In this document: positions 1 to 12,863 of the stretch, one piece after another
Numbering within the stretch: position 1 is the first letter of the stretch
Layout: each line of letters opens with the position of its first letter
Source: Acidobacteriota bacterium
GTDB lineage: Bacteria; Acidobacteriota; Terriglobia; Acidiferrales; UBA7541
Length of the DNA stretch: 64,000 nucleotides
Direction: 5' to 3'
NCBI GenBank assembly: GCA_003225315.1
Contig: QHZD01000019.1
Location: forward strand, 186,001 to 250,000
The notes under the pieces: model-generated
What the model saw: the letters and a program-made list of their open reading frames with translations, nothing else
Database searches by the model: none
What the model was told of the DNA's origin: nothing
Program-made: the position numbers and the translations under genes

Positions 1-1206
1 GGAGAATTGCTGCTGCCTGTTCGGCGGCCGTTGCACGTGGATGCAATGGGCTGGACGGGATCGACGCCAGCAGGGGGCGCGGAAGGTGAAGTCGTGGCCG
101 CGAATCTCTTCGATATCGAAGAAGAGGTCAAACACACTTCGCGGCTTTCCGGAAAGATTGTGCTGGTGGTCATGAAGGGCGCTCCAAAGAAGGATGTGGA
201 TTCGCTGTTTGCCATCTATGGAGATTTCCTGAAGGCGGGCAGCAAAGCGGGAGCGGTGGCGGTGATCGGGGGCCAGGGAGGATCGAAGGCCGTGGGAATG
301 AATCTTACGCACACCGGGATACTTGGCTTTGACGCTGATTTTGCTATGCCGGTGTTGTCGCTGACCGCCGAGGATCAAGGGCAACTCGAACGATACGTCG
401 AGAACGGGAAAAAAGTGCGCGTGCGCTTTAACGTGCAGAATACGTTTACAAGCGGGCCGGTGGAGTCGGCGAACGTGGTGGGAGAAATTCGCGGGCGCGA
501 GAATCCAGAGCAGGTGCTGGTGGTGGGCGCGCATCTGGATTCCTGGGACCTGTCGGAAGGAACGACGGACAACGGCACGGGCTCGGCAAGCGTGTTGGCG
601 TCGGCCGAAGCGATTGTGCGTTCGGGGATGAGGCCGCGACGGACGATTCGCTTTGTGTTGTTCACTGGAGAGGAGCAGGGGCTGGATGGTTCGTTCGCGT
701 ACATGAAGCAGCATCAATCGGAGATGGCCAATCATTTGGGCAACCTGGTGCTGGATAACGGGCAAGGGCCGGTAAGGGAATTTCAATTAGGAGGGCGAGA
801 CGATTTGGTGGCGAGCTTTCAGCCGTTTGCCCGGTCGCTTTCGTCGATTCGCAATATTGGCGTGACCGACAAAGTGGAAAGTGGAACGGACACGCTGCCC
901 TTTTCGATGGCCGGATTGCCGGGAATCAACATGGATCAGGATTCGCCCGAGTACAAATTCACGCATCACTCGGCAGCCGACGCGTTGGAAGCGGTGAACC
1001 CAGACGTGCTGGCGCAAAACGCCACGTTGATGGCGCTGGCGGCTTACTGGATTGCGGACCGGCCGGAGCGTTTTGCATCGCCATGGCCCGTGGAAAAGAC
1101 CATGAAAATGCTGCGGGCCCAGCGCCAGGACGAAATGCTGAAGGCGTTTGGATTGTGGTCCAAGGAGTTTGCGGAAGCAGAAAAGAAGGAAGAAGCTCCG
1201 AAGTAG
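1..1206 (+). CDS. M28 family metallopeptidase, 5' end outside the window
   Basis: This is the C-terminal part of a zinc aminopeptidase or carboxypeptidase of family M28, which cleaves peptides outside the cytoplasm. The frame is open from base 1, so the true start lies upstream. The first 130 residues look like a protease-associated (PA) insert. The catalytic part follows with a His-Leu-Asp-Ser stretch near nt 532, an Asp-Asn-Gly-Thr-Gly stretch near nt 570, a Gly-Glu-Glu pair near nt 670 and a His-His pair near nt 964; these match the co-catalytic zinc ligands and general base of the family. The protein ends in a Lys/Glu-rich tail. The next gene also encodes an exported hydrolase, which suggests peptide scavenging. 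The family call is firm; the substrate is unknown. Confidence 0.9.
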   Translation, partial: GELLLPVRRPLHVDAMGWTGSTPAGGAEGEVVAANLFDIEEEVKHTSRLSGKIVLVVMKGAPKKDVDSLFAIYGDFLKAGSKAGAVAVIGGQGGSKAVGMNLTHTGILGFDADFAMPVLSLTAEDQGQLERYVENGKKVRVRFNVQNTFTSGPVESANVVGEIRGRENPEQVLVVGAHLDSWDLSEGTTDNGTGSASVLASAEAIVRSGMRPRRTIRFVLFTGEEQGLDGSFAYMKQHQSEMANHLGNLVLDNGQGPVREFQLGGRDDLVASFQPFARSLSSIRNIGVTDKVESGTDTLPFSMAGLPGINMDQDSPEYKFTHHSAADALEAVNPDVLAQNATLMALAAYWIADRPERFASPWPVEKTMKMLRAQRQDEMLKAFGLWSKEFAEAEKKEEAPK

Positions 1207-1232
1207 CGGGTTGGGACAAAAAAGATTTGAAA

Positions 1233-1277
1233 GATTGCGGGCGGCGCGTGACCAGCGTGGCGCCCGCAATCCTCTTT
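1233..1277 (+). terminator. Hairpin downstream of the M28 gene
   Basis: An 11-bp perfect stem (1233-1243 with 1261-1271) encloses a 17-nt loop and is followed by a short pyrimidine run (CTCTTT). It lies 27 nt after the M28 stop codon. The T run is weak, so termination is likely but not certain. Confidence 0.55.
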
Positions 1278-1333
1278 GAGCGGCCCAGAGAGCGTGGAAC
1301 TGTGATAGAAACTCGTCCGTGGAGGACGGAAGA

Positions 1334-2755
1334 ATGAAAACAAAGGCGCTGGGCCTGATGGTTTTTCTCTTGCTTTTCGGCTCGCAAGGCTGGACACAAG
1401 AGAAGGCGCAAGATCGCAGAAAGTTTCTCGATCCGAAGACACCGGTGAGCGATGATCCGCGACGCACCGTCGTGAAGCCGGGACCGCGAGGGCCGGAAGG
1501 CACGGTGGTTCTGCGCAATGGAAGAATCTTTGATGGCACGGGAGCGCCTGCGCGGGAGGGCACGCTAGTTATTGAGAGGAATAAAGTTGTAAAGATTCTG
1601 CTGCCCAGCTCGAACGAATGGCCGAAAGACGCGCACGTGGTGGACGTTTCGGGAAAGACAGTCCTGCCGGGCCTGATCGATCTGCACACCCACCTGACGT
1701 ACCCGCTCAACCAGGAAGATATTGGAGTGGCGATGAACGATGCCGACGCGACGCTGCGAGCCGTCGAAAAGCTGCGCTATTTCATCGAGAGCGGAATCAC
1801 GAGTGTGCGCGATGTGGGATCAAAGGGAGATGTGACGTTCCGGCTGAAAGTGTGGGTAGCTGAGAATCGGATTGCGGGGCCACGGGTGTTTCCTGCGGGC
1901 GCATTCATCACGGGCGAGGGCGGACACTCGACGGAGAACACTCCCGATGAAATCATCGGATTGATGGGCGCAACGCGGCTGGCCTCGGGGCCAGATGATT
2001 GGCGACAAGCGGTGCGGGAGCAATTCCATAAAGGTGCGGATGTCATCAAGCTGGGAAGCCACTTTTCTGCCGAGGAGGTCAAGGCCGCGGTTACGGAGGC
2101 GCACGAGTTGGGACTGAAAGTGACTGTGGATGCGGAGACGTTTTACATTCAGCGAGCAGTCGAAGCGGGAGCGGACACCATCGAGCATCCCTTGCCGCGA
2201 AGCGAAGAAACAATCCAATTGATGGCAAAGAAAGGAGTGGCGGCCGACCCGACTCTGATCCCATACCAAATCATTTTCGAGGAATGGGGCGGATACTTTG
2301 GATCGACCTCGCGGCGGTTTACGTTTTCGAAGGAAGCTAATTTGGAGATGCTGAAGCGTTTGCGGAAGGCCGGGATCAAGTGCGGAGTCGGCACGGACTT
2401 AATTTTGCATTGGTACCGCTACATGCCCGGGCCATACATCCGGGAGCTGAAGAATTTTGTGGAAGCGGGATGGAGCGTTCCGGAGGCGTTGGTGGCGGCG
2501 ACAAAGACGAACGCGGAGATCTTGGATATGGATGACCGGCTGGGTACTTTGCAGCCGGGGAAGCTGGCTGACGTGCTGGTCGTGGACGGCAGGCCGGACG
2601 AGAATTTGGACGACTTGGCCAAGGTGGACCTGGTCATCCGAGATGGCTATGAGGTGGTTGAAGGAGGGCACTTGGCGGTTCCCCGGCATACGGCTGAGAA
2701 GCCTTGGAAGTCCGCGTCGGCACCAGCGGAGATGAAATCGGCGGTGCAGCACTAG
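1334..2755 (+). CDS. Exported amidohydrolase-superfamily protein (imidazolonepropionase/prolidase-like)
   Basis: Predicted metal-dependent hydrolase of 473 residues with an N-terminal signal peptide ending near residue 22, so it probably acts in the periplasm. The start at 1334 is preferred over an upstream GTG at 1319 because GGAGGA at 1321-1326 sits 7 nt before it. The TIM-barrel signatures are a His-Thr-His pair at about residues 118-120, a Lys in the stretch VIKLGSHF, an Ile-Glu-His near residue 285 and a Gly-Thr-Asp near residue 354. The position after the third strand, which usually carries a metal-binding His in this subgroup, reads Val-Asp-Ala-Glu here. The C-terminus has the usual small beta-sandwich segment (GTLQPGKLADVLVVDG). 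Related enzymes cleave dipeptides or cyclic amides; the substrate here is unknown. Confidence 0.88.
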   Translation: MKTKALGLMVFLLLFGSQGWTQEKAQDRRKFLDPKTPVSDDPRRTVVKPGPRGPEGTVVLRNGRIFDGTGAPAREGTLVIERNKVVKILLPSSNEWPKDAHVVDVSGKTVLPGLIDLHTHLTYPLNQEDIGVAMNDADATLRAVEKLRYFIESGITSVRDVGSKGDVTFRLKVWVAENRIAGPRVFPAGAFITGEGGHSTENTPDEIIGLMGATRLASGPDDWRQAVREQFHKGADVIKLGSHFSAEEVKAAVTEAHELGLKVTVDAETFYIQRAVEAGADTIEHPLPRSEETIQLMAKKGVAADPTLIPYQIIFEEWGGYFGSTSRRFTFSKEANLEMLKRLRKAGIKCGVGTDLILHWYRYMPGPYIRELKNFVEAGWSVPEALVAATKTNAEILDMDDRLGTLQPGKLADVLVVDGRPDENLDDLAKVDLVIRDGYEVVEGGHLAVPRHTAEKPWKSASAPAEMKSAVQH

Positions 2756-3311
2756 GACTGACTTAACCGTATTAGTATCAATGGCATACGGGGTGTGCCG
2801 AGCGCCCGATGCCGGATAAGGATGCCATCCCGGATTGGGAAGCGGAACCCTGGATGGAGTCTCCCCCGTCCTAGGGGCATGGGCAAGAATCGTGCCAAGT
2901 GATTGATTTCCACAGAGATTTTTTGGCGGATTGTTGCGAAAGATTTGACAGAACGCGATTTCTTTCCTATACTTCGATGTTTGTCAGGGAAGATTTTGCC
3001 CTGAGTGGGGCGGCTCTAAGTTATGGGGAGCCGTTAAGTTGGAAGGGAATTATCTTCGGTCCCGGAACAATGCAAGACGGAATGGGACAGAAGAGCGGCC
3101 GGAATGGGGCGCCAGCCCCGCAAAGCCGAGTAAGCCTCTCCGAACTGAAGCCAAGAGAATAGTTCTCCCTCTTGGGGTGCGTACGGAGTTTCTTGCTGGT
3201 GGTATCTCCGGATTCGCAGTAGACCTTTCAGCACTGGACTGCACTCTCGCGATTTTGTGTGCGCGCCTTGCGGGAGAAGCGAAAATTCTTGCGCGCGATA
3301 GAGGGACGACT
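2756..3311. other. 556-nt noncoding region with the str-operon leader
   Basis: No convincing gene lies here; an open frame at 2899-3162 shows no family resemblance and overlaps the promoter. The second half is the probable long untranslated leader of the ribosomal superoperon. Small local inverted repeats are visible, for example CGGCTC with GAGCCG near 3014-3035. I see nothing recognisable in 2756-2940. Confidence 0.6.
2945..2973 (+). promoter_or_regulatory. Near-consensus sigma-70 promoter of the str/ribosomal superoperon
   Basis: A perfect -35 box TTGACA (2945-2950) is followed after 17 bp by TATACT (2968-2973). Transcription would start near 2980, giving a leader of about 330 nt before rpsL. 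This is the only strong promoter I noticed before the 21-kb ribosomal block. Confidence 0.75.
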
Positions 3312-3698
3312 GTGCCGACGTTTTCGCAACTGGTAAGGATGGGACGTGAAGCGGTCCGGATGAAGACGAAGTCGCCCGCGCTGGCGGGCTGCCCGGAGAA
3401 GCGCGGCGTGTGCATTCGCGTGTACACACAGACGCCGAAGAAACCGAACTCGGCATTGCGCAAAGTGGCGCGCGTGCGGCTGACGAATGCGGTCGAAGTG
3501 ACGACTTACATTCCGGGCATCGGGCATAACCTGCAGGAGCACTCGATCGTACTAGTGCGCGGCGGCCGCGTGAAGGATTTGCCGGGAGTTCGCTATCACA
3601 TCGTGCGCGGAACACTGGACGCCGCGGGCGTCGAGAATCGCAAGCAGGGGCGGTCGAAGTACGGAGCCAAGCGGCCTAAGGCTGCACAGGCGAAGTAG
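3312..3698 (+). CDS. rpsL: 30S ribosomal protein S12
   Basis: S12 (128 residues) lies at the decoding centre of the small subunit. Translation probably starts at GTG 3312, because the family N-terminus ([12 protein letters not shown]) begins there and a purine-rich AGAGGGA lies just upstream; the frame is open far upstream, but that part has no S12 similarity. The decoding loops [12 protein letters not shown] and [10 protein letters not shown] are intact, and the Lys residues altered in classical streptomycin resistance are wild type. It is the first gene of a str-type operon. Confidence 0.97.
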   Translation: MPTFSQLVRMGREAVRMKTKSPALAGCPEKRGVCIRVYTQTPKKPNSALRKVARVRLTNAVEVTTYIPGIGHNLQEHSIVLVRGGRVKDLPGVRYHIVRGTLDAAGVENRKQGRSKYGAKRPKAAQAK

Positions 3699-3753
3699 GG
3701 TAACAGCTTCACAGTTGGGCGTGAAACGATTTTTGAAGGAGCGATAAAGAGCA

Positions 3754-4224
3754 ATGCCACGCAAAGGACTTGTTTTCCGGCGAACGCAAGCGACCGACCC
3801 GGTCTATGCCAGCGACATTGTGGAGAAGTTCATCTGCTCGATGATGTGGGAAGGCAAAAAGTCGACGGCGCAGCGCGTGTTTTACGGCGCGATGGATCAG
3901 GTGGCGAAAAAGACGAACGACGATGCGTTGAAGATTTTCAAGAAGGCCATCGAGAACGTGAAGCCGCTGCTGGAAGTGAAGACGCGGCGCGTGGGCGGCG
4001 CGAACTACCAGGTTCCGGTGGAAGTGAATCCCTTCCGGAGGCAGTCGCTGGCGATTCGCTGGCTGCTGCAGTACTCGCGAGAGCGCGCCGGCAAGACGAT
4101 GGTCGACAAGCTTGCGGATGAGTTGATTGACGCGGCGAACGCGCGTGGCGGAGCGATGAAGAAGAAGGAAGATGTACACCGCATGGCGGAAGCGAACAAG
4201 GCGTTCGCGCACTATCGTTGGTAG
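3754..4224 (+). CDS. rpsG: 30S ribosomal protein S7
   Basis: S7 (156 residues, the usual length) binds the 3' major domain of 16S rRNA and starts assembly of the 30S head. The N-terminus MPRKGL and the basic beta-hairpin region [12 protein letters not shown] are typical. A Shine-Dalgarno sequence AAGGAG precedes the ATG. It lies between rpsL and fusA, the standard str order; in E. coli this protein also represses its operon. Confidence 0.97.
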   Translation: MPRKGLVFRRTQATDPVYASDIVEKFICSMMWEGKKSTAQRVFYGAMDQVAKKTNDDALKIFKKAIENVKPLLEVKTRRVGGANYQVPVEVNPFRRQSLAIRWLLQYSRERAGKTMVDKLADELIDAANARGGAMKKKEDVHRMAEANKAFAHYRW

Positions 4225-4260
4225 AAGGGCGCTAATGAAAAGGGCACCGGTAAGGGATAG

Positions 4261-6582
<2,322 letters not shown>

Positions 6583-6630
6583 TCGGTTTTCAGAGTTTTG
6601 CAAGACTTCGACTGAGGAGCAGAGGACGAA

Positions 6631-7818
<1,188 letters not shown>

Positions 7819-7832
7819 GCTTGGAAAACTAA

Positions 7833-8162
7833 ATGAGACAAGGCGACAAAATCCGTATTCGTTTGAAGGCGTACGACCACAGAATTCTGGACCAGTCTAC
7901 ACGGGAAATCGTGGAGACGGCCAAGCGTACCGGCGCGGACGTGGCCGGGCCGATTCCTTTGCCGACCACCATCAACCGCTGGACGGTCCTGCGGTCGCCG
8001 CACGTGGACAAGAAGTCGCGCGAGCAGTTCGAGATGCGTACGCACAAGCGGCTGATCGACATTCTGGAGCCGACACCGGATACGGTAGATGCGCTGATGA
8101 AGCTGGACCTGCCGCCGGGCGTGGACGTGGAAATCAAGGCCTTCGGGCACGCAGCAAAGTAA
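7833..8162 (+). CDS. rpsJ: 30S ribosomal protein S10
   Basis: S10 (109 residues) sits in the 30S head and also acts as NusE in antitermination complexes. The signatures [11 protein letters not shown] and [13 protein letters not shown] are typical. It opens the S10 part of the cluster only 15 nt after tuf, leaving no room for a separate S10 leader of the E. coli kind. The C-terminus is extended by a few residues. Confidence 0.97.
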   Translation: MRQGDKIRIRLKAYDHRILDQSTREIVETAKRTGADVAGPIPLPTTINRWTVLRSPHVDKKSREQFEMRTHKRLIDILEPTPDTVDALMKLDLPPGVDVEIKAFGHAAK

Positions 8163-8257
8163 AAAAAGAAGCAACGAAGTAATGACGTAAGGAAACTCGA
8201 AGAGGCAGGACGCAGCCAATACCCTGGATGGCATGCTGCGAAAGAGAGACGAGGAAA

Positions 8258-8899
8258 ATGGCGGTCAACGGAATCATCGGAGTCAAGCTGGGGATGACGC
8301 AAGTGTTTGTCGACGACGGCACGCTCGTCGGATGCACCGTCCTTCAGGCGGGGCCATGCGTAGTCGTGCAGCGGCGCACCAAGCAGACGGACGGATACGA
8401 GGCCGCGCAACTGGGCCTAGTGGAATTCGTCAAGCCGCAGCGTGTGAACAAGGCCATGACCGGGCATTTCAAGAAGGCCAACGTGGCGCCCATGAAGGTG
8501 CTGCACGAAGTGCGCATCGAGGAATCGAAGGACGAGACGAAAGTCGGCGACCGGGTGCTGGTGGAGAACTTCAAGACTGGCGAACTCGTGGACGTGAGCG
8601 GCGTGAGCAAGGGTAAGGGTTTTCAAGGCGGCGTGAAGCGCTGGCACTATGCCGGAGGCGATTCGACGCACGGCTCGATGCATCATCGCGCTCCGGGTGG
8701 CATCGGAGGCAGTTCGTTTCCGTCGCGTGTTTGGAAGAATCAGCACTTTCCAGGTCACATGGGAAACGTCAAGGTGAGCGCAAAGAACTTGAAAGTCGTG
8801 AAGGTAGACACTGACGAGAACCTGCTGCTGGTGCGGGGATCGGTGCCGGGGCCGAGCGGAGCTTACATTTTTATCCGCAAGGCCAAGAAAGCGAAGTAA
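8258..8899 (+). CDS. rplC: 50S ribosomal protein L3
   Basis: L3 (213 residues) binds near the peptidyl transferase centre. The ATG at 8258 is preferred to an upstream in-frame start at 8228 because [17 protein letters not shown] is the family N-terminus and a GAGACGAGG stretch lies just before it. The extended loop with [21 protein letters not shown] reaches towards the catalytic centre. It is followed closely by rplD. Confidence 0.97.
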   Translation: MAVNGIIGVKLGMTQVFVDDGTLVGCTVLQAGPCVVVQRRTKQTDGYEAAQLGLVEFVKPQRVNKAMTGHFKKANVAPMKVLHEVRIEESKDETKVGDRVLVENFKTGELVDVSGVSKGKGFQGGVKRWHYAGGDSTHGSMHHRAPGGIGGSSFPSRVWKNQHFPGHMGNVKVSAKNLKVVKVDTDENLLLVRGSVPGPSGAYIFIRKAKKAK

Positions 8900-8923
8900 G
8901 GCGGAGAAGAAGGAAGAAAGATT

Positions 8924-9697
8924 ATGCCGGTCGTCGATGTAGTGAACTTGGATGGCAAGAAAGTCGGTCAGGTGGAGCTGGCGGACGCGATTTTTGGCGC
9001 GAAAGTCAACCAGCACCTGCTGCACGAAGCTTCGCGCTGGCACTTGCGCGGTCTGCGTGCGGGCACGCACAAGGTCAAGGAAAAGAGCGAAGTCAGCGGC
9101 GCAGGCCGCAAGCTTTGGAAGCAAAAGGGCACGGGCCGCGCGCGCGTCGGCTCGATCCGGTCGCCTCTATGGCGTCATGGCGGCACGGTTCACGGACCAA
9201 AGCCACGCGATTACAGCTACGCGCTGCCGAAGAAGATGCTTCTCGGTGCGCTGCGCTCGGCGCTTTCGGCAAAACTGGCAGAGCAGAAGCTGACGGTTGT
9301 GGATGCGTGGAAATTGGATACGCACAAAACCAAGGCGCTTCTCGAAGTGCTGGAAAAGCTGAACCATACGAAGTCGGCGTTGCTGGTAGCCCATGGCGAG
9401 AACCGCAACCTGGAACTGGCGAGTCGCAACGTCGAAGGCGTCATGCTGGCCGCGCCCAATGTTCTGCAGCCTTACGACGTGCTGAAGCACGACTTGCTGG
9501 TGCTCTCTAAGGACGCGGTGACACGACTGAGTCATTCACTTGATCCGGAGAAGAAGCCGGTGGTAGTGCCGGACGTGGAGACGATTGCTCCTGCGGCAAA
9601 GCCGGTGAAAAAGGAAGCGGCGCCAAAGGCGGCAGCCAAGAAACCAGCAGCAGCAAAGAAAGCCGCGAAACCAGCAAAGAAAAAGGGGAAGGGATAA
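8924..9697 (+). CDS. rplD: 50S ribosomal protein L4 with Lys/Ala-rich tail
   Basis: L4 lines the exit tunnel and binds 23S rRNA. The long loop with KQKGTGRARVGSIRSP is intact. At 257 residues it exceeds the usual 200-210; the extra length is a C-terminal low-complexity tail from about residue 215 made of Ala, Lys and Pro. In E. coli L4 represses the S10 operon, but no matching leader is seen here. Confidence 0.97.
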   Translation: MPVVDVVNLDGKKVGQVELADAIFGAKVNQHLLHEASRWHLRGLRAGTHKVKEKSEVSGAGRKLWKQKGTGRARVGSIRSPLWRHGGTVHGPKPRDYSYALPKKMLLGALRSALSAKLAEQKLTVVDAWKLDTHKTKALLEVLEKLNHTKSALLVAHGENRNLELASRNVEGVMLAAPNVLQPYDVLKHDLLVLSKDAVTRLSHSLDPEKKPVVVPDVETIAPAAKPVKKEAAPKAAAKKPAAAKKAAKPAKKKGKG

Positions 9698-9700
9698 GCC

Positions 9701-9997
9701 ATGTCAACCCCTCACTACCAGATTATTCGGCGGCCGATCATTACGGAAAAGGGCCTGGGCGTGAAAGAGACGCAGCACACGGTGGTGTTTGAAGTATCGG
9801 CCGGCGCCACGAAGACGCAGATCAAGGAAGCCGTGCAGCAGATTTTCAAAGTGAAGGTGGCCGGCGTCCGCACGGCAAATTTTGTCGGCAAAATGCGCCG
9901 CCGTGGCCAGAACGAAGGCTACCGGCGCGATTGGAAGAAAGCATACGTGAAGCTCGCCGAAGGCGAAAAGATGATCGAGTACGCGGAGAATTTGTAG
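9701..9997 (+). CDS. rplW: 50S ribosomal protein L23
   Basis: L23 (98 residues) lies at the tunnel exit, where it docks trigger factor and SRP. The N-terminal IIRRPIITEKG and central KTQIKEAVQQIFKVKV segments are typical. It starts 3 nt after the rplD stop codon, which suggests translational coupling. Confidence 0.97.
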   Translation: MSTPHYQIIRRPIITEKGLGVKETQHTVVFEVSAGATKTQIKEAVQQIFKVKVAGVRTANFVGKMRRRGQNEGYRRDWKKAYVKLAEGEKMIEYAENL

Positions 9998-10045
9998 GAC
10001 CGGGACAGTTTGAGAAGTAAGGCATTAAGAAGGTAAGAGGCTGCG

Positions 10046-10864
10046 ATGGGACTGAAGAGCTTTAATCCATACACGGCGTCGCGACGGTTCATCACCGTCG
10101 TGGACAAAAGCCACATCACCAAGCAGGAGCCGGAAAAGGCGCTGCTGGAACCGAAAAAGCGGTCGGGCGGCCGCAACAATCATGGCGAGGTCGTGATCTG
10201 GCACCGCGGCGGGGGCCACAAGAAGGCCTACCGCAAGGTGGACTTCCGGCGCGACAAGCTCGGCGTGCCCGCGAAAGTGGCGGCGATCGAATACGACCCG
10301 AATCGCAGCGCGAACCTGGCGCTGCTGCACTACGCTGACGGGGAGAAGCGCTACATCCTTCATCCGGTGGGATTGGAAGTGGGCGCAACGGTCTCGACCG
10401 GCGAAGGGTCGGACATTCTTCCCGGCAATGCGTTGCAGTTCAAGCACATTCCCCCCGGCACGATGGTGCATAACCTGGAGCTGTATCCCGGGCGCGGCGG
10501 ACAAGTGGTGCGTTCCGCGGGCGGCTCGGCGCAATTGCTGAGCAAGGAAGGCGAGGTAGCTCTTGTGAAGTTGCCTTCCGGGGAAGTTCGTAAGTTTTCC
10601 GTGGAGTGCATGGCCACGGTTGGCCAGGTTGGCAACCTCGACCATGAAAACGAAACCTTCGGCAAAGCCGGGCGCACGCGATGGCGCGGCATCCGGCCGA
10701 CGGTTCGCGGCGTGGCCATGAACCCCGTGGATCACCCGCACGGAGGCGGCGAAGGCAAGGTCAAGGGCAATCATCCGCAGACGCCCTGGGCGTTCCCGAC
10801 GCTGGGCAAGAAGACGCGGCACAACAAGCGCACCGACAAGCACATTGTCGAGCGCAGGAAGTAA
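10046..10864 (+). CDS. rplB: 50S ribosomal protein L2
   Basis: L2 (272 residues) is needed for subunit association and peptidyl transfer. The C-terminal signature [17 protein letters not shown], containing the conserved functional His, is complete, as is the N-terminal [11 protein letters not shown] region. The length is normal. It is followed by an extra small gene instead of directly by rpsS. Confidence 0.98.
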   Translation: MGLKSFNPYTASRRFITVVDKSHITKQEPEKALLEPKKRSGGRNNHGEVVIWHRGGGHKKAYRKVDFRRDKLGVPAKVAAIEYDPNRSANLALLHYADGEKRYILHPVGLEVGATVSTGEGSDILPGNALQFKHIPPGTMVHNLELYPGRGGQVVRSAGGSAQLLSKEGEVALVKLPSGEVRKFSVECMATVGQVGNLDHENETFGKAGRTRWRGIRPTVRGVAMNPVDHPHGGGEGKVKGNHPQTPWAFPTLGKKTRHNKRTDKHIVERRK

Positions 10865-10930
10865 AGCTGGAAAGTTTTACTGAGGCGAGAAATCTGGCGG
10901 CGAACTGAGATCCGCCCGGTGAGAGTAAAA

Positions 10931-11260
10931 ATGATGCGAGCGACACGCACAACACGAACAGCAGCACGGCGCGGCCGGCTGGTGAAGCGCACCGCGAAAC
11001 GCGGGGCGAAGCGCGCAACCGCAAAGAGCGCGAAAGCGGCGCGTCCGTTGGTCAAGGCAGTTGTGGCTCCGCCGGAGCCGGTGCTTTACAAGCTGTGCAA
11101 GCCGGGCTGGGCGGTCATCGTGGAGCGGATTGCCAATGCGCAGGGCACGCGGTTTGTCTGCCCGTTCTGCCCGAAGTCGCACCGCGTTCCCGGGCCGGTT
11201 CGAGGATTCAAGAAGATTCGGCGGGCACAATGGGGCCGGTTGCGCCGAGTGGAGGAATAG
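10931..11260 (+). CDS. Small basic Cys-containing protein of unknown function within the S10 cluster
   Basis: A protein of 109 residues (113 if GTG 10919 is used) that I do not recognise as any universal ribosomal protein. The first 45 residues are almost all Arg, Lys, Ala and Thr and look disordered and RNA-binding. The C-terminal half is globular-looking and has Cys56, a Cys-Pro-Phe-Cys pair (77 and 80) and His84, which could form a small zinc site, then a basic end. It lies between rplB and rpsS on the same strand, 66 nt after rplB and 7 nt before rpsS, so it is almost certainly made with the ribosomal proteins. A lineage-specific ribosome-associated protein is the simplest guess; this is inference. 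Confidence 0.7.
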   Translation: MMRATRTTRTAARRGRLVKRTAKRGAKRATAKSAKAARPLVKAVVAPPEPVLYKLCKPGWAVIVERIANAQGTRFVCPFCPKSHRVPGPVRGFKKIRRAQWGRLRRVEE

Positions 11261-11267
11261 GGAATCG

Positions 11268-11612
11268 ATGGCACGCTCACTGAAAAAAGGGCCGTTTGTG
11301 GACGGCCACCTGCGCGTAAAGGTCGAAGGGCTAAATACGCGTAACGAAAAGAAAGTGATCAAGACGTGGTCGCGGCGTTCGACGATCGTGCCGGAAATGA
11401 TCGGGCACACCATCGCCGTGCACAACGGGAAGAAATTCATTCCGGTGTATGTGACGGAACAGATGATCGGGCACAAGCTGGGCGAGTTCGCGCCAACACG
11501 TTCGTTCAAGGGCCACGGAGTGAAAGCGGCGCTCGAGAAGGCTGCGGGCCCGGCACCAGCAGGAGGCGGCGCAGTACCAGCTGCAGCAACACCCGCGGCG
11601 CCGAAGGCATAA
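11268..11612 (+). CDS. rpsS: 30S ribosomal protein S19 with Ala/Pro-rich tail
   Basis: S19 binds 16S rRNA in the 30S head and touches S13. The ATG at 11268 gives the standard [15 protein letters not shown] start, with GGAGGA upstream at 11251-11256; the longer upstream frame overlaps the preceding gene and is not S19-like. Core motifs [16 protein letters not shown] and [13 protein letters not shown] are present. At 114 residues it has a C-terminal Ala/Gly/Pro extension of about 20 residues beyond the usual 92. Confidence 0.97.
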   Translation: MARSLKKGPFVDGHLRVKVEGLNTRNEKKVIKTWSRRSTIVPEMIGHTIAVHNGKKFIPVYVTEQMIGHKLGEFAPTRSFKGHGVKAALEKAAGPAPAGGGAVPAAATPAAPKA

Positions 11613-11615
11613 ATC

Positions 11616-12125
11616 ATGGCTGACGTGCAGACACAAAACGCATTGATTGAAGCACACGCTCTGGCGCGGCACGTTCGAATGTCGCCGCAGAAGGCGCGGC
11701 TGGTGATGGACCTGATCCGCGGGCAGAAGGCGCAGGACGCGTTGCAGACGCTGAAGTACACGCCAAAACGCGCCGCGAAGCACATTGAAAAAGTGCTGCG
11801 CAGCGCGATAGCCAACGCGGAACGCAAGGCGGATGACGCCGGTGCGCCGCTCGACGTGGACCAATTGTTCGTGGCGCAGTGTTTCGTGAATGAAGGGCCG
11901 CGCTGGAAGCGCCTGCGTCCCGCGCCGATGGGCCGGGCGTTTCGCTACCAGAAGCGCACTGCGCATCTTTGGGTGGGCGTGGCCGAGCATCACGTGGCGG
12001 CCGCGGAACGCGTGGCAGCCAACGTGGCGGAAGCGGAAGCGCAGAAGGGCGTGCGCGGCACGGCGCGCCGTGTTCGCAAGGCTTTAACCGGCAAGCAAGC
12101 GCCACCGAAAAAGGGAAAGAAGTAA
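11616..12125 (+). CDS. rplV: 50S ribosomal protein L22
   Basis: L22 forms part of the exit tunnel. The core (ARHVRMSPQKARLVMDLIRG and the NEGPRWKRLRPAPMGRA loop) is typical. At 169 residues it is longer than the usual 110-120, with an extended C-terminal segment of Ala/Glu-rich helix and a Lys/Pro-rich end. It starts 3 nt after the rpsS stop. Confidence 0.96.
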   Translation: MADVQTQNALIEAHALARHVRMSPQKARLVMDLIRGQKAQDALQTLKYTPKRAAKHIEKVLRSAIANAERKADDAGAPLDVDQLFVAQCFVNEGPRWKRLRPAPMGRAFRYQKRTAHLWVGVAEHHVAAAERVAANVAEAEAQKGVRGTARRVRKALTGKQAPPKKGKK

Positions 12126-12143
12126 GAGGTAAGGAGACCGAGA

Positions 12144-12821
12144 GTGGGACAAAAGACGCACCCGTATGGATTCCGGCTGGGCTACAACAAGCCGTTTAAG
12201 TCGCGTTGGTATGCCGACAAGGAGTATGCCGATCTTCTCCACGAAGACGTCAAGCTCCGCAAGGAGTTGAAAGAAAAGCTAAAGAGCGCGGGCATCAGCT
12301 CGATCGATATCGAGCGCGCGGCGAATAAACTGGTGGTGCGCATTTATACCGCGCGGCCGGGCATCATCATCGGGCGCAAGGGCGCAGAAATCGACAAGCT
12401 GAAGCAGGACGTCCAGAAGCGCACCAAACGCGAAGTGCACATCGACATCCAGGAAGTGCATCGTCCTGAATTAGACGCCACGCTGGTGGCGGAATCGATT
12501 GCTTTACAACTGGAAAAGCGCGTGGCGTTCCGGCGCGCGATGCGCAAAGCCGTGGATTCGGCGCTACGTTTCGGCTGCAAAGGCATCAAGGTGCGCGTGG
12601 CCGGCCGGCTGAACGGCGCTGAAATCGCGCGCAAGGAATGGTACCTGCAGGGGCGGCTACCGCTGCAAACGCTGCGCGCGGACATTGATTTCGGCACGGC
12701 GGAAGCCAACACCACCTACGGAGTGATTGGTGTGAAGTGCTGGGTCTACCAGGGCGAGAACGTGCCCAAGAAAGCGTCGAAGATTCAGAAGGAACGCGAG
12801 ACTGCCGCTGCGGTGGCGTAA
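12144..12821 (+). CDS. rpsC: 30S ribosomal protein S3
   Basis: S3 (225 residues) lies at the mRNA entry channel and has helicase-like activity with S4. It starts at GTG 12144, after a GGAGACCGAGAG stretch. The N-terminus [13 protein letters not shown] is canonical, and the KH domain carries the nucleic-acid-binding [10 protein letters not shown] loop near residue 75. The C-terminus ends soon after the conserved core. Confidence 0.97.
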   Translation: MGQKTHPYGFRLGYNKPFKSRWYADKEYADLLHEDVKLRKELKEKLKSAGISSIDIERAANKLVVRIYTARPGIIIGRKGAEIDKLKQDVQKRTKREVHIDIQEVHRPELDATLVAESIALQLEKRVAFRRAMRKAVDSALRFGCKGIKVRVAGRLNGAEIARKEWYLQGRLPLQTLRADIDFGTAEANTTYGVIGVKCWVYQGENVPKKASKIQKERETAAAVA

Positions 12822-12863
12822 GCGGCGAGCGGTTAACGAAATCAGGGAAGCGAGAACAAAGCG

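Noticed and set aside
2899-3162. A possible 87-residue gene upstream of rpsL.
   Set aside because: It contains the -35 and -10 boxes of the superoperon promoter, has no recognisable family and no good ribosome-binding site.
3039-3311. A long N-terminal extension of S12.
   Set aside because: The sequence before GTG 3312 does not resemble S12, while the family N-terminus and a Shine-Dalgarno-like sequence fit the GTG exactly.
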